Shown piece after piece: positions 9,188 to 17,149 of a stretch of 34,241 nucleotides of DNA. The DNA lies in NCBI GenBank assembly GCA_937937185.1, contig CALDCO010000226.1, positions 1 through 34,241 of the forward strand. The letters run 5' to 3'. Both the position numbers and the translations under genes were made by a program. The notes beneath the pieces were generated by a model. That model did no database searches and was not told the DNA's origin. It worked only from the letters and a program-made list of their open reading frames with translations. Each line of letters starts with the position of its first letter. Position 1 is the first letter of the stretch. The stretch is from an uncultured Flavobacteriaceae bacterium (GTDB lineage Bacteria; Bacteroidota; Bacteroidia; Flavobacteriales; Flavobacteriaceae).

Positions 9188-9350
9188 ATACCATTTCCGA
9201 CTTAAAAAAAATTACTCACTAAAATTTGCCCTTTTTCATTTATACTTCAAAATAAAATTTAACCGTAGCTAAGCTATGCTTGCATTTATCTTTTTTGTTA
9301 AAAAAAATACCTGTATTTTATTTGAGTATTTTTAAATCAGAACTGGTATT
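9188..9350. repeat. Family-B palindromic repeat with internal CCGTAGC/GCTATGC hairpin
   Basis: A 163 bp element. The left end ATACCATTTCCGACTT is repeated inverted at the right (9334-9349) with 13 of 16 matches. The first 20 bases are identical to 22093-22112. Its centre (9263-9279) is a 17 bp palindrome, CCGTAGCTAAGCTATGC, also found in the family-A element at 14033-14049 apart from three central bases. There is no open reading frame. It resembles a MITE or REP-type repeat and makes up most of this 306 bp gap between convergent genes. Confidence 0.6.
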
Positions 9351-9389
9351 AAATATTTATTTTAGCTCGCTTTATGCTTAATTTCTTTT

Positions 9390-10025
9390 TTAGCTCACTA
9401 AATCACCAATAATTTCGGTATTCACTTCATGTACACCATCAAAAGTGATGATATTAACATTGTTTCCAAAAAGTGATTTGGCGCTCTTGATTTCATAGTC
9501 TAGGCGTTCTTCAGTTATGTGTTGATCTTTATCACCACATATCATAGACACTTTTGCTTTTAAAAAAGAAAAGTGATTAGGTTCTAATTCCTTTGGAAGT
9601 CCACCAGAGTGTAAAATAAGTTGATCGCACTGTACTTTATAATGTGCCACAAAACGACTGGCTACAGAAACGCCTTGAGAATAACCTAGTATAATTACCT
9701 TATAGTTTTTGGTATCGACTTCAGCATCAAAAACAGCTTTTAAATAGTTAAGGACATTTTTAGTTTCGGCTATTGTGTTTTCTTTAGTGAGCCAACTGGC
9801 TCCAACATGTTTAAAGTCTTTACCGTGATAATATTTACTAACCGCCTGTGGTGCCACTATATAGTTTTCGTCTGGAGGTAATTCTTTAAAATATTTTAAA
9901 AAATAGCGGCTTAAGTACCCCATACCATGGCAAACAAACCAAATGGTTTTCGTTTTGTCGCTTAACTTATTTAGGGTAGAATAAGAATTAGTATGTTGAT
10001 AGCTTATTTCTTTCTCGGTAGTCAT
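9390..10025 (-). CDS. Alpha/beta hydrolase (phospholipase/carboxylesterase-like)
   Basis: A 211-residue cytoplasmic alpha/beta hydrolase. The oxyanion-hole region is CHGMGY (32-37). The nucleophile elbow GYSQG puts the serine at 116, with a candidate acid at D165 or D167 (CGDKDQH) and the histidine at 199 (DGVHE). The size fits the Abhydrolase_2 esterase group. The frame can be extended upstream to 10115, but that start would remove all room for divergent promoters and adds an atypical hydrophobic-basic stretch. I therefore prefer ATG at 10023-10025. It is divergent from the menI-menF-menD cluster with a 92 bp shared promoter region. This raises the possibility that it supplies the MenH step or a related hydrolysis, but this is unproven. 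Confidence 0.83.
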   Translation of the reverse strand: MTTEKEISYQHTNSYSTLNKLSDKTKTIWFVCHGMGYLSRYFLKYFKELPPDENYIVAPQAVSKYYHGKDFKHVGASWLTKENTIAETKNVLNYLKAVFDAEVDTKNYKVIILGYSQGVSVASRFVAHYKVQCDQLILHSGGLPKELEPNHFSFLKAKVSMICGDKDQHITEERLDYEIKSAKSLFGNNVNIITFDGVHEVNTEIIGDLVS

Positions 10026-10044
10026 AAATCTATAGCGTGTTTTG

Positions 10045-10052
10045 TATTTTTG
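10045..10052 (+). promoter_or_regulatory. Possible -7 box for the men cluster
   Basis: TATTTTTG matches the Bacteroidota consensus TAnnTTTG and lies 65 bp before the thioesterase ATG, in the divergent gap. No clear -33 TTTG is seen, so this is tentative. Confidence 0.33.
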
Positions 10053-10087
10053 TAATGCGAAATGGGTTGTAATGAATAACCTGTTTA

Positions 10088-10095
10088 CAAAAATA
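10088..10095 (-). promoter_or_regulatory. Possible -7 box for the alpha/beta hydrolase gene
   Basis: On the minus strand this reads TATTTTTG, a TAnnTTTG match 62 bp upstream of the preferred ATG at 10025. It would lie too close to the alternative start at 10115, which supports the shorter protein. No -33 box is evident. Confidence 0.33.
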
Positions 10096-10117
10096 GTTAC
10101 AAAAAACGAAACCATAC

Positions 10118-10546
10118 ATGAAATTGCCTAAGGAAGAAATAATAGCTCGTGCCAATCTAATCTGTAAAAACACATTGATGGAGACTTTGGAAATTGAGTT
10201 TATAGATTGTGGCGATGATTATGTGGTTGCGAGAATGCCTGTAAATTCAAGGGTATACCAGCCAGATGGTGTTTTACATGGTGGTGCTACAGCGGCGTTA
10301 GCAGAAAGTGTTGGTAGTTTTGCTTCTCATTTGTTTTTAGATTTAGAGAAATATTATATAAGAGGGATCGAAATTACCGCCAATCATTTAAAGAGTGTCA
10401 AAAACGGATATGTTTATGCTAAGGCGGCATTCGTTCATAAAGGAAGAACAACACAACTGCTTGATATTAGAATTACAGATGACCATGATAATTTAATTTC
10501 ATTATGCAAATTATCAACCATTTCATTACCCAAAAAAGCGAAGTAG
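10118..10546 (+). CDS. menI: Hotdog-fold thioesterase, probable 1,4-dihydroxy-2-naphthoyl-CoA hydrolase
   Basis: A 142-residue PaaI/YdiI-type hotdog thioesterase. The signature QPDGVLHGGATAALAES contains Q48, H54 and E63, with S67 following. As I recall them, these are the positions used by E. coli MenI (YdiI), including the catalytic glutamate. The expected reaction is release of CoA from DHNA-CoA in menaquinone synthesis. Context strongly supports this: the stop codon is 4 bp before the isochorismate synthase gene, and menD follows. A general acyl-CoA or phenylacetate-type thioesterase remains possible on sequence alone. Family confidence is very high; the menaquinone role is an inference from context. 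Confidence 0.85.
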   Translation: MKLPKEEIIARANLICKNTLMETLEIEFIDCGDDYVVARMPVNSRVYQPDGVLHGGATAALAESVGSFASHLFLDLEKYYIRGIEITANHLKSVKNGYVYAKAAFVHKGRTTQLLDIRITDDHDNLISLCKLSTISLPKKAK

Positions 10547-10550
10547 GGGT

Positions 10551-11681
10551 ATGATGTCATCACAGTTTTTAGAACGACTTAAGAAGCACTATAAAAAAGC
10601 ATTGCCATTTGTGGTTTACTCTAAGCCTAATTCTTTAGTTGTAAAGGCACTACTTCAAAATACTACTGATATACATTATACTGAATATTTTGAGGAGACC
10701 GGATTTGTTTTTTCGCCGTTTAATTCTGAAGAGCAATCGGTTATTATTCCTGCAAATCAATCTGAAATAATTGAAACAGAAACTTTAGAAGCAGAAGATT
10801 TTGTTTTTGAAAGCGCTACAGCTAGGGTAACCAAAAATAATTTATCTCAGAAAAAAAAGTCCTACTTAGAGTTGGCTGAAAAAACAATCTTGAAAATAAA
10901 AGAGGGCACTTATAAAAAAGTAGTAATTTCTAGAGAAGAAAGACTAACAGTTAACGAGCAGGATGCCATCACCCTTTTTTTAAGGCTTTTTAAAGCCTAT
11001 AATAATGCTTTGGTATATTGCTTTTATCATCCCCAAATAGGTCTTTGGTTAGGCGCCACTCCAGAAACTTTTTTGAGTATTGAAGGAAAGCAATTTACAA
11101 CCATGTCTTTAGCAGGAACTAAAAAAATTGAGACCCACCAAGAATGGCAAGCAAAGGAGCTTAGCGAGCAACAATTAGTTACTAATTATATTACTGAAGG
11201 TATTTCACCGCTTACCAAAACAATTAAAATATCTGATGTGGAAACCGTACAAGCTGGTACATTACATCATTTAAAAACAACTATTTGTGGACAGTTAAAT
11301 GATGAACAAGGGAGTAATTTTAATAAACTCCTTAGAACTTTACATCCTACACCAGCTGTTTGTGGGTTGCCTAAAGCAGCTTCAAAACAATTCATTTTAG
11401 AGCATGAAAATTATAATAGATTATTTTATACTGGGTTTTTAGGAGAATTGAACTTTAAACAATCAAAAACAAGAAATGCTAACCGGCGTAATGTTGAAAA
11501 TAATGCCTATTCTAGTATTAAAAATACATCGAGCCTTTATGTAAATTTGCGTTGCATGCAATTAAAAGGTAATGAGGCTATTATTTATGTTGGAGGAGGA
11601 ATTACCAAAGATTCGATTGCTGAAAAAGAGTGGGAGGAGACGGTGAATAAATCGCAAACTATGAAAAAGGTACTTTATTAA
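10551..11681 (+). CDS. menF: Isochorismate synthase
   Basis: A 376-residue chorismate-utilising enzyme converting chorismate to isochorismate, the entry into menaquinone synthesis. The catalytic-base lysine lies in YKKVVISRE (K122-K123). Other family motifs are LGATPETF (167-174), SLAGTKK (186-192), SEQQLVTNYI with E206, HPTPAVCGLPK, YTGFLGEL and the Mg-binding region GGGITKDSIAEKEWEET near the C-terminus. No ADC synthase or salicylate synthase features were noted. Two ATGs open the frame just 4 bp after the thioesterase stop, which argues for one transcript. Position directly before menD makes MenF more likely than a siderophore EntC. Confidence 0.95.
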   Translation: MMSSQFLERLKKHYKKALPFVVYSKPNSLVVKALLQNTTDIHYTEYFEETGFVFSPFNSEEQSVIIPANQSEIIETETLEAEDFVFESATARVTKNNLSQKKKSYLELAEKTILKIKEGTYKKVVISREERLTVNEQDAITLFLRLFKAYNNALVYCFYHPQIGLWLGATPETFLSIEGKQFTTMSLAGTKKIETHQEWQAKELSEQQLVTNYITEGISPLTKTIKISDVETVQAGTLHHLKTTICGQLNDEQGSNFNKLLRTLHPTPAVCGLPKAASKQFILEHENYNRLFYTGFLGELNFKQSKTRNANRRNVENNAYSSIKNTSSLYVNLRCMQLKGNEAIIYVGGGITKDSIAEKEWEETVNKSQTMKKVLY

Positions 11682-11722
11682 TTATATTTTACATGGTCTA
11701 AATCTGTAAGTTTGTAAATACT

Positions 11723-13477
11723 ATGCATTACCCAAAAATTCCATTAGCGCAAACTGTGATTACGTTATGTAAGGCAAAAAACATTAAGCATATTATCATA
11801 TCGCCAGGCAGCAGAAGTGCGCCATTAACTATTGGTTTTACTAGCGATCCGTTTTTTAAGTGTTATAGTATTGTAGACGAACGCTGTGCGGCTTTTTTTG
11901 CTCTAGGAATCGCTCAACAAACTAAACACCCCGTTGCTGTTGTTTGCACCTCGGGAAGCGCGCTGTTAAATTATTATCCTGCGGTATGCGAAGCCTTTTA
12001 TAGCAATATTCCTTTAGTGGTATTATCAGCAGATAGACCGAAATATTTGGTTAATATAGGCGATGGGCAAACCATTAACCAAGATCATGTTTATGGAAAA
12101 CATAGTTTATACTCTGTTAACTTAAAACAAGACCTAAAAGACGGCGTAGGTTTTAATAAAACTGGGGAAGTACTTCCTATTTTTAAAAATTTAGAGAATA
12201 CCCTTGAAAAATATTTAGGATTACAAAAAACGGTTCAATTAGAAAACGAAGAACAAATAAATAAAGCACTAAATATTTCGATAGTACAATCTGGGCCTGT
12301 ACATGTAAACTGTCCTTTTGATGAACCTTTATACGAAACAACAAAAAAAGTAATGGTTTCTCCTAGGTTAATTTCCTTACCAGAAAAAGCACCTGAAAAT
12401 ACAGATTATAAAACGTTTTCTAAACAATGGAACACGGCAAAGCGGAAACTGGTTTTAGTTGGGGTACTATCTCCAAATACCATAGAACAAAAATATTTAG
12501 AGCATTTGGCAAAAGACGAGAGTGTTATTGTGCTTACAGAGACCACCTCTAATTTGCATCATGATTTTTTTATACCTAGTATTGATAAACTTATAGGCGC
12601 ATTAACAAAAACAGAATTTGAAAACTTGCAACCCGATATTTTATTAACTCTGGGCGGTTTAGTTATCTCAAAAAAAATCAAGAAGTTTTTAAGGGATTAT
12701 AAACCTAAACAGCATTGGCATGTTGGTTTGTACAGAGCAAATGATACTTTTTTCTCCTTAAATAAGGTCTTTAAACAATTAGAAAATTTATTTTTTGAAT
12801 CTTTTATATATCACGTAGTACCCGTTTCTAGCAACTATAGGAATTTTTGGTTGGGGATTATGAAAATACGTAGAGAAAAACATGAGTTGTATATGAACCA
12901 AATGGGTTATTGCGACTTTAAAGTCTTTAATGCTATTTTAAAATCACTACCCGATGCCATACAATTACAGGTTGGAAATAGCTCTGCCATTCGCTATACC
13001 CAGCTTTTCGATTTAAATAATACGGTAAGCGTTTTTTCTAATCGCGGAACAAGTGGTATCGATGGTAGTACAAGCACTGCCATTGGGGCTTCGATTATTA
13101 ATAAAAAGCAAACGGTTTTTATAACGGGAGATTTAAGTTTTTTTTATGATAGCAATGCCTTATGGAATAACTATATTCCTAATAACTTTAGAATTATACT
13201 TATAAATAACGGTGGCGGTGGTATTTTTAGAATTCTTCCTGGGCATAAAAACACAGATAATTTTGACACTTTTTTTGAAACAAAACATAACTTAACTGCA
13301 AAACAGTTGTGTGAAATGTATTTGTTTGAATATAATGTAGTTAAAGACGAAGAAGCACTTGTTTCCAAGTTAAAAACATTTTATAGTGAGAGTAAACAGC
13401 CTAAACTTTTAGAAATTTTCACACCTACAAGGGAAAATGATACCGTGCTGCTAAATTATTTTAAGTTTATTATTTAA
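11723..13477 (+). CDS. menD: SEPHCHC synthase (menaquinone biosynthesis MenD)
   Basis: A 584-residue thiamine-diphosphate enzyme joining 2-oxoglutarate-derived succinic semialdehyde to isochorismate. The N-terminal motif SPGSRSAPLTIGF is diagnostic, and the ThDP-activating glutamate is E53 in VDERCAAFFALG. The C-terminal cofactor-binding segment TGDLSFFYDSNAL starts at residue 468, followed by the conserved LINNGGGGIFRILPG. Length is normal for Bacteroidota MenD. It starts 41 bp after menF and completes the menI-menF-menD cluster. menH, menC, menE, menB and menA are not in this window. Confidence 0.96.
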   Translation: MHYPKIPLAQTVITLCKAKNIKHIIISPGSRSAPLTIGFTSDPFFKCYSIVDERCAAFFALGIAQQTKHPVAVVCTSGSALLNYYPAVCEAFYSNIPLVVLSADRPKYLVNIGDGQTINQDHVYGKHSLYSVNLKQDLKDGVGFNKTGEVLPIFKNLENTLEKYLGLQKTVQLENEEQINKALNISIVQSGPVHVNCPFDEPLYETTKKVMVSPRLISLPEKAPENTDYKTFSKQWNTAKRKLVLVGVLSPNTIEQKYLEHLAKDESVIVLTETTSNLHHDFFIPSIDKLIGALTKTEFENLQPDILLTLGGLVISKKIKKFLRDYKPKQHWHVGLYRANDTFFSLNKVFKQLENLFFESFIYHVVPVSSNYRNFWLGIMKIRREKHELYMNQMGYCDFKVFNAILKSLPDAIQLQVGNSSAIRYTQLFDLNNTVSVFSNRGTSGIDGSTSTAIGASIINKKQTVFITGDLSFFYDSNALWNNYIPNNFRIILINNGGGGIFRILPGHKNTDNFDTFFETKHNLTAKQLCEMYLFEYNVVKDEEALVSKLKTFYSESKQPKLLEIFTPTRENDTVLLNYFKFII

Positions 13478-13597
13478 TCTGATTTTTTTTACCGTTTATC
13501 TTTTTTTTCCTATTAAGTGCTTCTCGCTGTAGATAAGATAAAAATTATTGTATATTTAGTCCACACTATTAAAAATTAATTAAAAACATTTATTATT

Positions 13598-13939
13598 ATG
13601 AGTAAACGTGACGATTTAATCGTAAAATACGCTGCCGACCTAAAAGACAAAATTGGAGTAAAACCAGATATGGATTTCTTAACGAAAGTAACTATTGGTT
13701 GTGGTCCTTCTATCTACAATAAAGATGCTTCTACAGTTTCAGGTTCAGACCAGTCTGAATTAGATACTGTAAAAAATAACTTTTTAATTAAAAAATTAGG
13801 ATTAAAAGACAGTAACGATTTAGATAGCGCTATTGGATCTGTAATGGAAAAATATGGGAAATCTAATAGAACGAAGTATAGAGCAGTAGTTTACTATATG
13901 CTAGCCAAACATTTCAAGAAAGAATCTGTTTACAAATAG
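13598..13939 (+). CDS. DUF2853 family protein
   Basis: A 113-residue soluble, mostly helical, lysine-rich protein without signal peptide or membrane segment. The pattern MSKRDDLIVKYAADLKDK, a central TIGCGPSIYN segment with one cysteine, and a KYGKSNRTKYRAVVYYMLA C-terminal helix match the uncharacterised DUF2853 family. It lies 120 bp after menD on the same strand, with an AT-rich leader ending TTTATTATT before ATG and a TATATTTA near-match to a -7 box at about 13551. It may therefore be transcribed on its own. A family-A repeat and a terminator follow. Function unknown; a link to menaquinone synthesis is suggested only by position. Confidence 0.85.
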   Translation: MSKRDDLIVKYAADLKDKIGVKPDMDFLTKVTIGCGPSIYNKDASTVSGSDQSELDTVKNNFLIKKLGLKDSNDLDSAIGSVMEKYGKSNRTKYRAVVYYMLAKHFKKESVYK

Positions 13940-13959
13940 ACGTTTAGTATAGAAAACAT

Positions 13960-14122
13960 TGAAGTGGTTTAAACTTTTATCAATTTGCTAAAAAAATGCT
14001 TTTTTGCATCCATATTTCACAATTTTTGACTTCCGTAGCACTGCTATGCAACTAAAAAATTGCTAGATCTGGACACAAAAACACTATTTTTCACTTAAAT
14101 CAAAAAAGTTTAAACCGCTTCA
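13960..14122. repeat. Family-A palindromic repeat, long form (163 bp)
   Basis: Terminal inverted repeats TGAAGTGGTTTAAAC and GTTTAAACCGCTTCA, with one mismatch, bound this element. Inside (14020-14062) is an imperfect hairpin of about 20-base arms centred on CCGTAGCACTGCTATGC (14033-14049). There are no coding frames. The reverse complement of 29536-29612 matches its two ends with the middle missing. It lies in the gap between DUF2853 and the acyl-CoA synthetase, next to a terminator. It resembles a non-autonomous MITE or REP-type element. Confidence 0.72.
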
Positions 14123-14127
14123 TTATT

Positions 14128-14161
14128 AAAAAGCGTTACATTTTATTTTGTAACGCTTTTT
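14128..14161. terminator. Bidirectional rho-independent terminator
   Basis: Arms AAAAAGCGTTACA and TGTAACGCTTTTT are perfectly complementary with an 8-base loop. A-tract before and T-tract after let it work in both directions. It separates the convergent DUF2853 (plus) and acyl-CoA synthetase (minus) genes. Confidence 0.88.
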
Positions 14162-14173
14162 TTATGTAGTGAA

Positions 14174-15946
14174 TTAAGGCCTATAAATTTTTTCATAAAG
14201 TTCGTTATAGAGGGTCTTTATAACAGCTCGCTTCATCTTCATGGTAGGGGTTAAATGCCCCCCATCTACCGACCAAATTTCTGGGGTAAGTTCAAAACGT
14301 TTTATTTGTTCCCATTTACCAAACTTTTTATTACATTCATCTATCTCTAGTTGTATTCTATCTTTTATTTCTTTAGAGTTGGCAATATCTATTTTGTTTT
14401 TACCTATATTTTTTTTCTTAAGATCAATCCAGTCTTCAATAAATTCAAAATTGGGTTGAATAATAGCCGCAGGCATTTTTTCACCTTCACCAACAACCAT
14501 AATTTGTTCTATAAATCGCGACTGTTTTAAATCGTTTTCTAATAAAGACGGAATAACATATTTCCCGCCTGATGTTTTAAACATCTCTTTTTTGCGCCCA
14601 GTAATTTTTAAAAAACCTTCATCGTCTATTAGGCCTTTATCACCTGTATGAAAATAATTTCCAGACATAACACTTGCCGTTTTTTCAGGATCTTTAAAAT
14701 AACCTAGCATAACATTAGGCCCTTTTACTAATATTTCTCCATCGTCGGCAATCTTAACCTCTACTTCACTTATAGGCTTCCCTACCGTTCCAATTTTAAA
14801 ACCTTTATTAAGTTGGTCGTTTACAGAGATAACGGGCGAGGTTTCTGTTAAACCATACCCTTCCATAATTGGCATACCAGCGGCAGCAAATACTCTAGTT
14901 AATCGTGGCTGTAATGCAGCGCTTCCAGAAACCATTAGCTCTAAATTGCCACCAAGCCCTTCTTGCCATTTGCTAAATATAAGTTTACGTGCAATTTTTA
15001 GTTTTTGTTCATATAACCATCCATTTGCGCCATAGGGTTCATATTTTAATCCCAACTCGATGGCCCAGTAGAAGAGTTTCTTTTTTATACCACTTAAATC
15101 TGCTCCTTTGGCATATATTTTATCATATACTTTTTCATAGAGACGCGGTACTGCAGTCATAACATTAGGTTTAACCTCTTTTAGGTTATCGCTCATTTTT
15201 TCTATCGATTCAGCAAAATAAATTTCTATACCACAGTACTGATATAAATAAAGCATCATTCTTTCAAAAACATGACATACGGGAAGGAAACTTAAGGCTT
15301 TTGATTTTCCATAATCTAACGGCACGCGTTTATCACTAGCTAAAACGTTAGATACTAAGTTTTTGTGCGAAAGCATCACGCCTTTTGGTTTGCCTGTGGT
15401 TCCAGAAGTATAAATAAGGGTGGCTAAATCTGTGCTTTTTACGTTTTCTTTTCTTAGCTCTAAATCATTTTGATTCGTATCGTCTTTACCAAGTTCTAAC
15501 AATTCAGAATAATGAGGGCAACCTTCAATACGATCAAAGGAGTACACTTTTTTTAATTTAGTATTCGCTCTAATTTTATTGATTTTATCTAAGACTTCTT
15601 GGTCTGATATAAAACAATAGATAGATTCACTGTGATTAAGAACATATTGATAATCTTCGGGAGATATGGTAGGATAAATTGGCACACTTTGCGCAGCTAC
15701 TTGTAATATGCCAATATCCATTATGTTCCACTCTGTACGATTAGTAGTAGAAATAATGGCTATTTTATCGTTTTTATTTATGCCTAATTTTAAAAAGGCT
15801 CTACTAATGGCGTTCGCTTTATCTATATATTCTTTTGTAGAGGTTTTTACCCATTTGCCATCTTGTTTGGTTGCTAACGCAACATCTAGATTATAGTTTT
15901 CCATTTGGTAGTATGGAAAGTCAAAAAGTCTTGTAATTTCTATCAT
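14174..15946 (-). CDS. Long-chain fatty acid-CoA ligase (AMP-binding, FadD15-like)
   Basis: A 590-residue adenylate-forming enzyme that activates long-chain fatty acids with ATP and CoA. The ATP-binding P-loop YTSGTTGKPKG is at 179-189. The GYGLTETSP adenine motif lies in the middle, followed by YFHTGDKGLIDDEG and the hinge/lysine region ITGRKKEMFKTSGGKY. Length and motif wording match the bacterial long-chain acyl-CoA synthetases of the FAA1/FadD15 type; it is not the short MenE type, despite lying beside men genes. There is no signal peptide. It is monocistronic, flanked by the terminators at 14128-14161 and 16017-16044. Role: fatty acid uptake, degradation or phospholipid recycling. Confidence 0.92.
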   Translation of the reverse strand: MIEITRLFDFPYYQMENYNLDVALATKQDGKWVKTSTKEYIDKANAISRAFLKLGINKNDKIAIISTTNRTEWNIMDIGILQVAAQSVPIYPTISPEDYQYVLNHSESIYCFISDQEVLDKINKIRANTKLKKVYSFDRIEGCPHYSELLELGKDDTNQNDLELRKENVKSTDLATLIYTSGTTGKPKGVMLSHKNLVSNVLASDKRVPLDYGKSKALSFLPVCHVFERMMLYLYQYCGIEIYFAESIEKMSDNLKEVKPNVMTAVPRLYEKVYDKIYAKGADLSGIKKKLFYWAIELGLKYEPYGANGWLYEQKLKIARKLIFSKWQEGLGGNLELMVSGSAALQPRLTRVFAAAGMPIMEGYGLTETSPVISVNDQLNKGFKIGTVGKPISEVEVKIADDGEILVKGPNVMLGYFKDPEKTASVMSGNYFHTGDKGLIDDEGFLKITGRKKEMFKTSGGKYVIPSLLENDLKQSRFIEQIMVVGEGEKMPAAIIQPNFEFIEDWIDLKKKNIGKNKIDIANSKEIKDRIQLEIDECNKKFGKWEQIKRFELTPEIWSVDGGHLTPTMKMKRAVIKTLYNELYEKIYRP

Positions 15947-16016
15947 TCGCTATTCTAATCAATTAAGAGTACACAAAGTATGAAATTTAAACTCTAATTC
16001 AAATCAAGACATTAAA

Positions 16017-16044
16017 AAAGGGGTTATCGTAAAATAACCCCTTT
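16017..16044 (-). terminator. Rho-independent terminator downstream of the AraC-type gene
   Basis: Eleven-base perfect arms AAAGGGGTTAT/ATAACCCCTTT with a 6-base loop. Read on the minus strand, the hairpin is followed by a run of Ts. It lies about 170 bp after the AraC-type stop and just before the acyl-CoA synthetase start, insulating the two. Confidence 0.85.
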
Positions 16045-16213
16045 GCTAATTGATTGATAGCATGAATTTATACTAAGCCTAAATTATTTAATAACTAACT
16101 ATTTTTAAATGAATCCCTTAACTTTCATTTAATTAAATAAGTATTAGGTATAAATCCGTTGCTAAAGTAGGGCGTTTCTATTAATTGAGGTTGTAAAAAA
16201 TCGTAAAAATTAA

Positions 16214-17014
16214 CTATTGTAAGTACTTTTTAAGCATTTCATGCTCTTTATTGAAATACTGTTTTAATGGCATTCTCATAAAAATTTTAAAATCTTTGGC
16301 GAAATGTGATTCGTCATAATAATCATACATATGAATTAATTCTTTTAATTCTATTTCTTGACTTTCGTACTTCTGCATCAATTTAATAAAGCGGTATAAT
16401 TTTATATATTTTCCAGGAGTAGTCCCCACTATTTTTTTAAATTTAGTTTCCAGTGTTTTTTGAGAAATTGAAATTTCACATAAAAGATCCGTTACATTTA
16501 GTAAACCATTTTTTTCTCTAATGAAAGCGATTGCGCGATCTATATTTTTAGTATGTATATTAATAGTAAGGGGTAAAGATTGTAATCTTTTTTCAGCTTC
16601 ATTTATCGCATTATCACTGTTACTATTTGATGCAAATATATTTTCTAAAAATAAAAAAGTATCATTACAAAAGCCTTTCAAACAGGTATGCTTATCTTCA
16701 AGTTTTGAAATGTCTGAGTTAAAAATCTTATACAGAGCAGTAGGGTGTAAATTAAAGCCAAAAGACCTTGATTCTTCATTAACTTCTAAATCATAAGCTT
16801 TTAGCGATTGTCCAGATAAAACAATATTTTTTAAATAAAATTTGTCGAGATAAGAAGTAACAATGTGCTCTCCTTTTTCAATGTAAGTAACCGAAGGAAG
16901 CGCTACTGGAATGATTTTGGTCTTAAAAGGAATGGAATCTTTGTCAAAATAGAGTTCAAAATACTCTTCTATGAGTATAGCCTTTTCATTGGTTCTATAA
17001 ACGTTGAGATTCAT
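16214..17014 (-). CDS. AraC-family transcriptional regulator
   Basis: A 266-residue regulator. Residues about 1-150 are an AraC N-terminal domain of unknown ligand; it includes an aromatic FGFNLHPTALYKIF segment that resembles the DUF6597-type sensor regions seen in Bacteroidota. Residues about 160-260 form the two helix-turn-helix units; the DLLCEISISQKTLETKFKK recognition region and the YYDESHFAKDFKIFM second HTH are typical. It is flanked by terminators at 16017-16044 and 17060-17095, so it is monocistronic. Targets are unknown. The adjacent acyl-CoA synthetase or carboxypeptidase genes are candidates only by proximity. Confidence 0.9.
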   Translation of the reverse strand: MNLNVYRTNEKAILIEEYFELYFDKDSIPFKTKIIPVALPSVTYIEKGEHIVTSYLDKFYLKNIVLSGQSLKAYDLEVNEESRSFGFNLHPTALYKIFNSDISKLEDKHTCLKGFCNDTFLFLENIFASNSNSDNAINEAEKRLQSLPLTINIHTKNIDRAIAFIREKNGLLNVTDLLCEISISQKTLETKFKKIVGTTPGKYIKLYRFIKLMQKYESQEIELKELIHMYDYYDESHFAKDFKIFMRMPLKQYFNKEHEMLKKYLQ

Positions 17015-17059
17015 ACTGTGGGATATAAAGTATTAACGTAAATGTAAGGGTTTTAATTA

Positions 17060-17095
17060 AAAAAAGGTTCAAATATTTAAATTTGAACCTTTTTT
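17060..17095. terminator. Bidirectional rho-independent terminator
   Basis: Fifteen-base perfect arms beginning AAAAAAGGTTCAAAT and a 6-base loop, with A and T tracts included in the stem. It lies downstream of the carboxypeptidase gene at 17150 and upstream of the AraC-type gene, both on the minus strand. Confidence 0.9.
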
Positions 17096-17149
17096 CTACG
17101 AAATAAGCCTTAAAAAACGAAAAAACTTACATAAAAAGTAATTTTATTC

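Noticed and set aside
9102-9350. CRISPR array or integron attC site in the repeat-containing gap
   Set aside because: The repeats are inverted, not regularly spaced direct repeats; there is no cas or integrase gene and no clear attC core sites.
10026-10115. Upstream extension of the alpha/beta hydrolase to 10115
   Set aside because: It would leave 2 bp between divergent genes, overlap both candidate -7 boxes and add 30 residues unlike the family.
14174-15946. MenE (o-succinylbenzoate-CoA ligase) identity for the AMP-binding enzyme near the men cluster
   Set aside because: Length of 590 residues and motif wording fit long-chain acyl-CoA synthetases; it is convergent and separated by a terminator.
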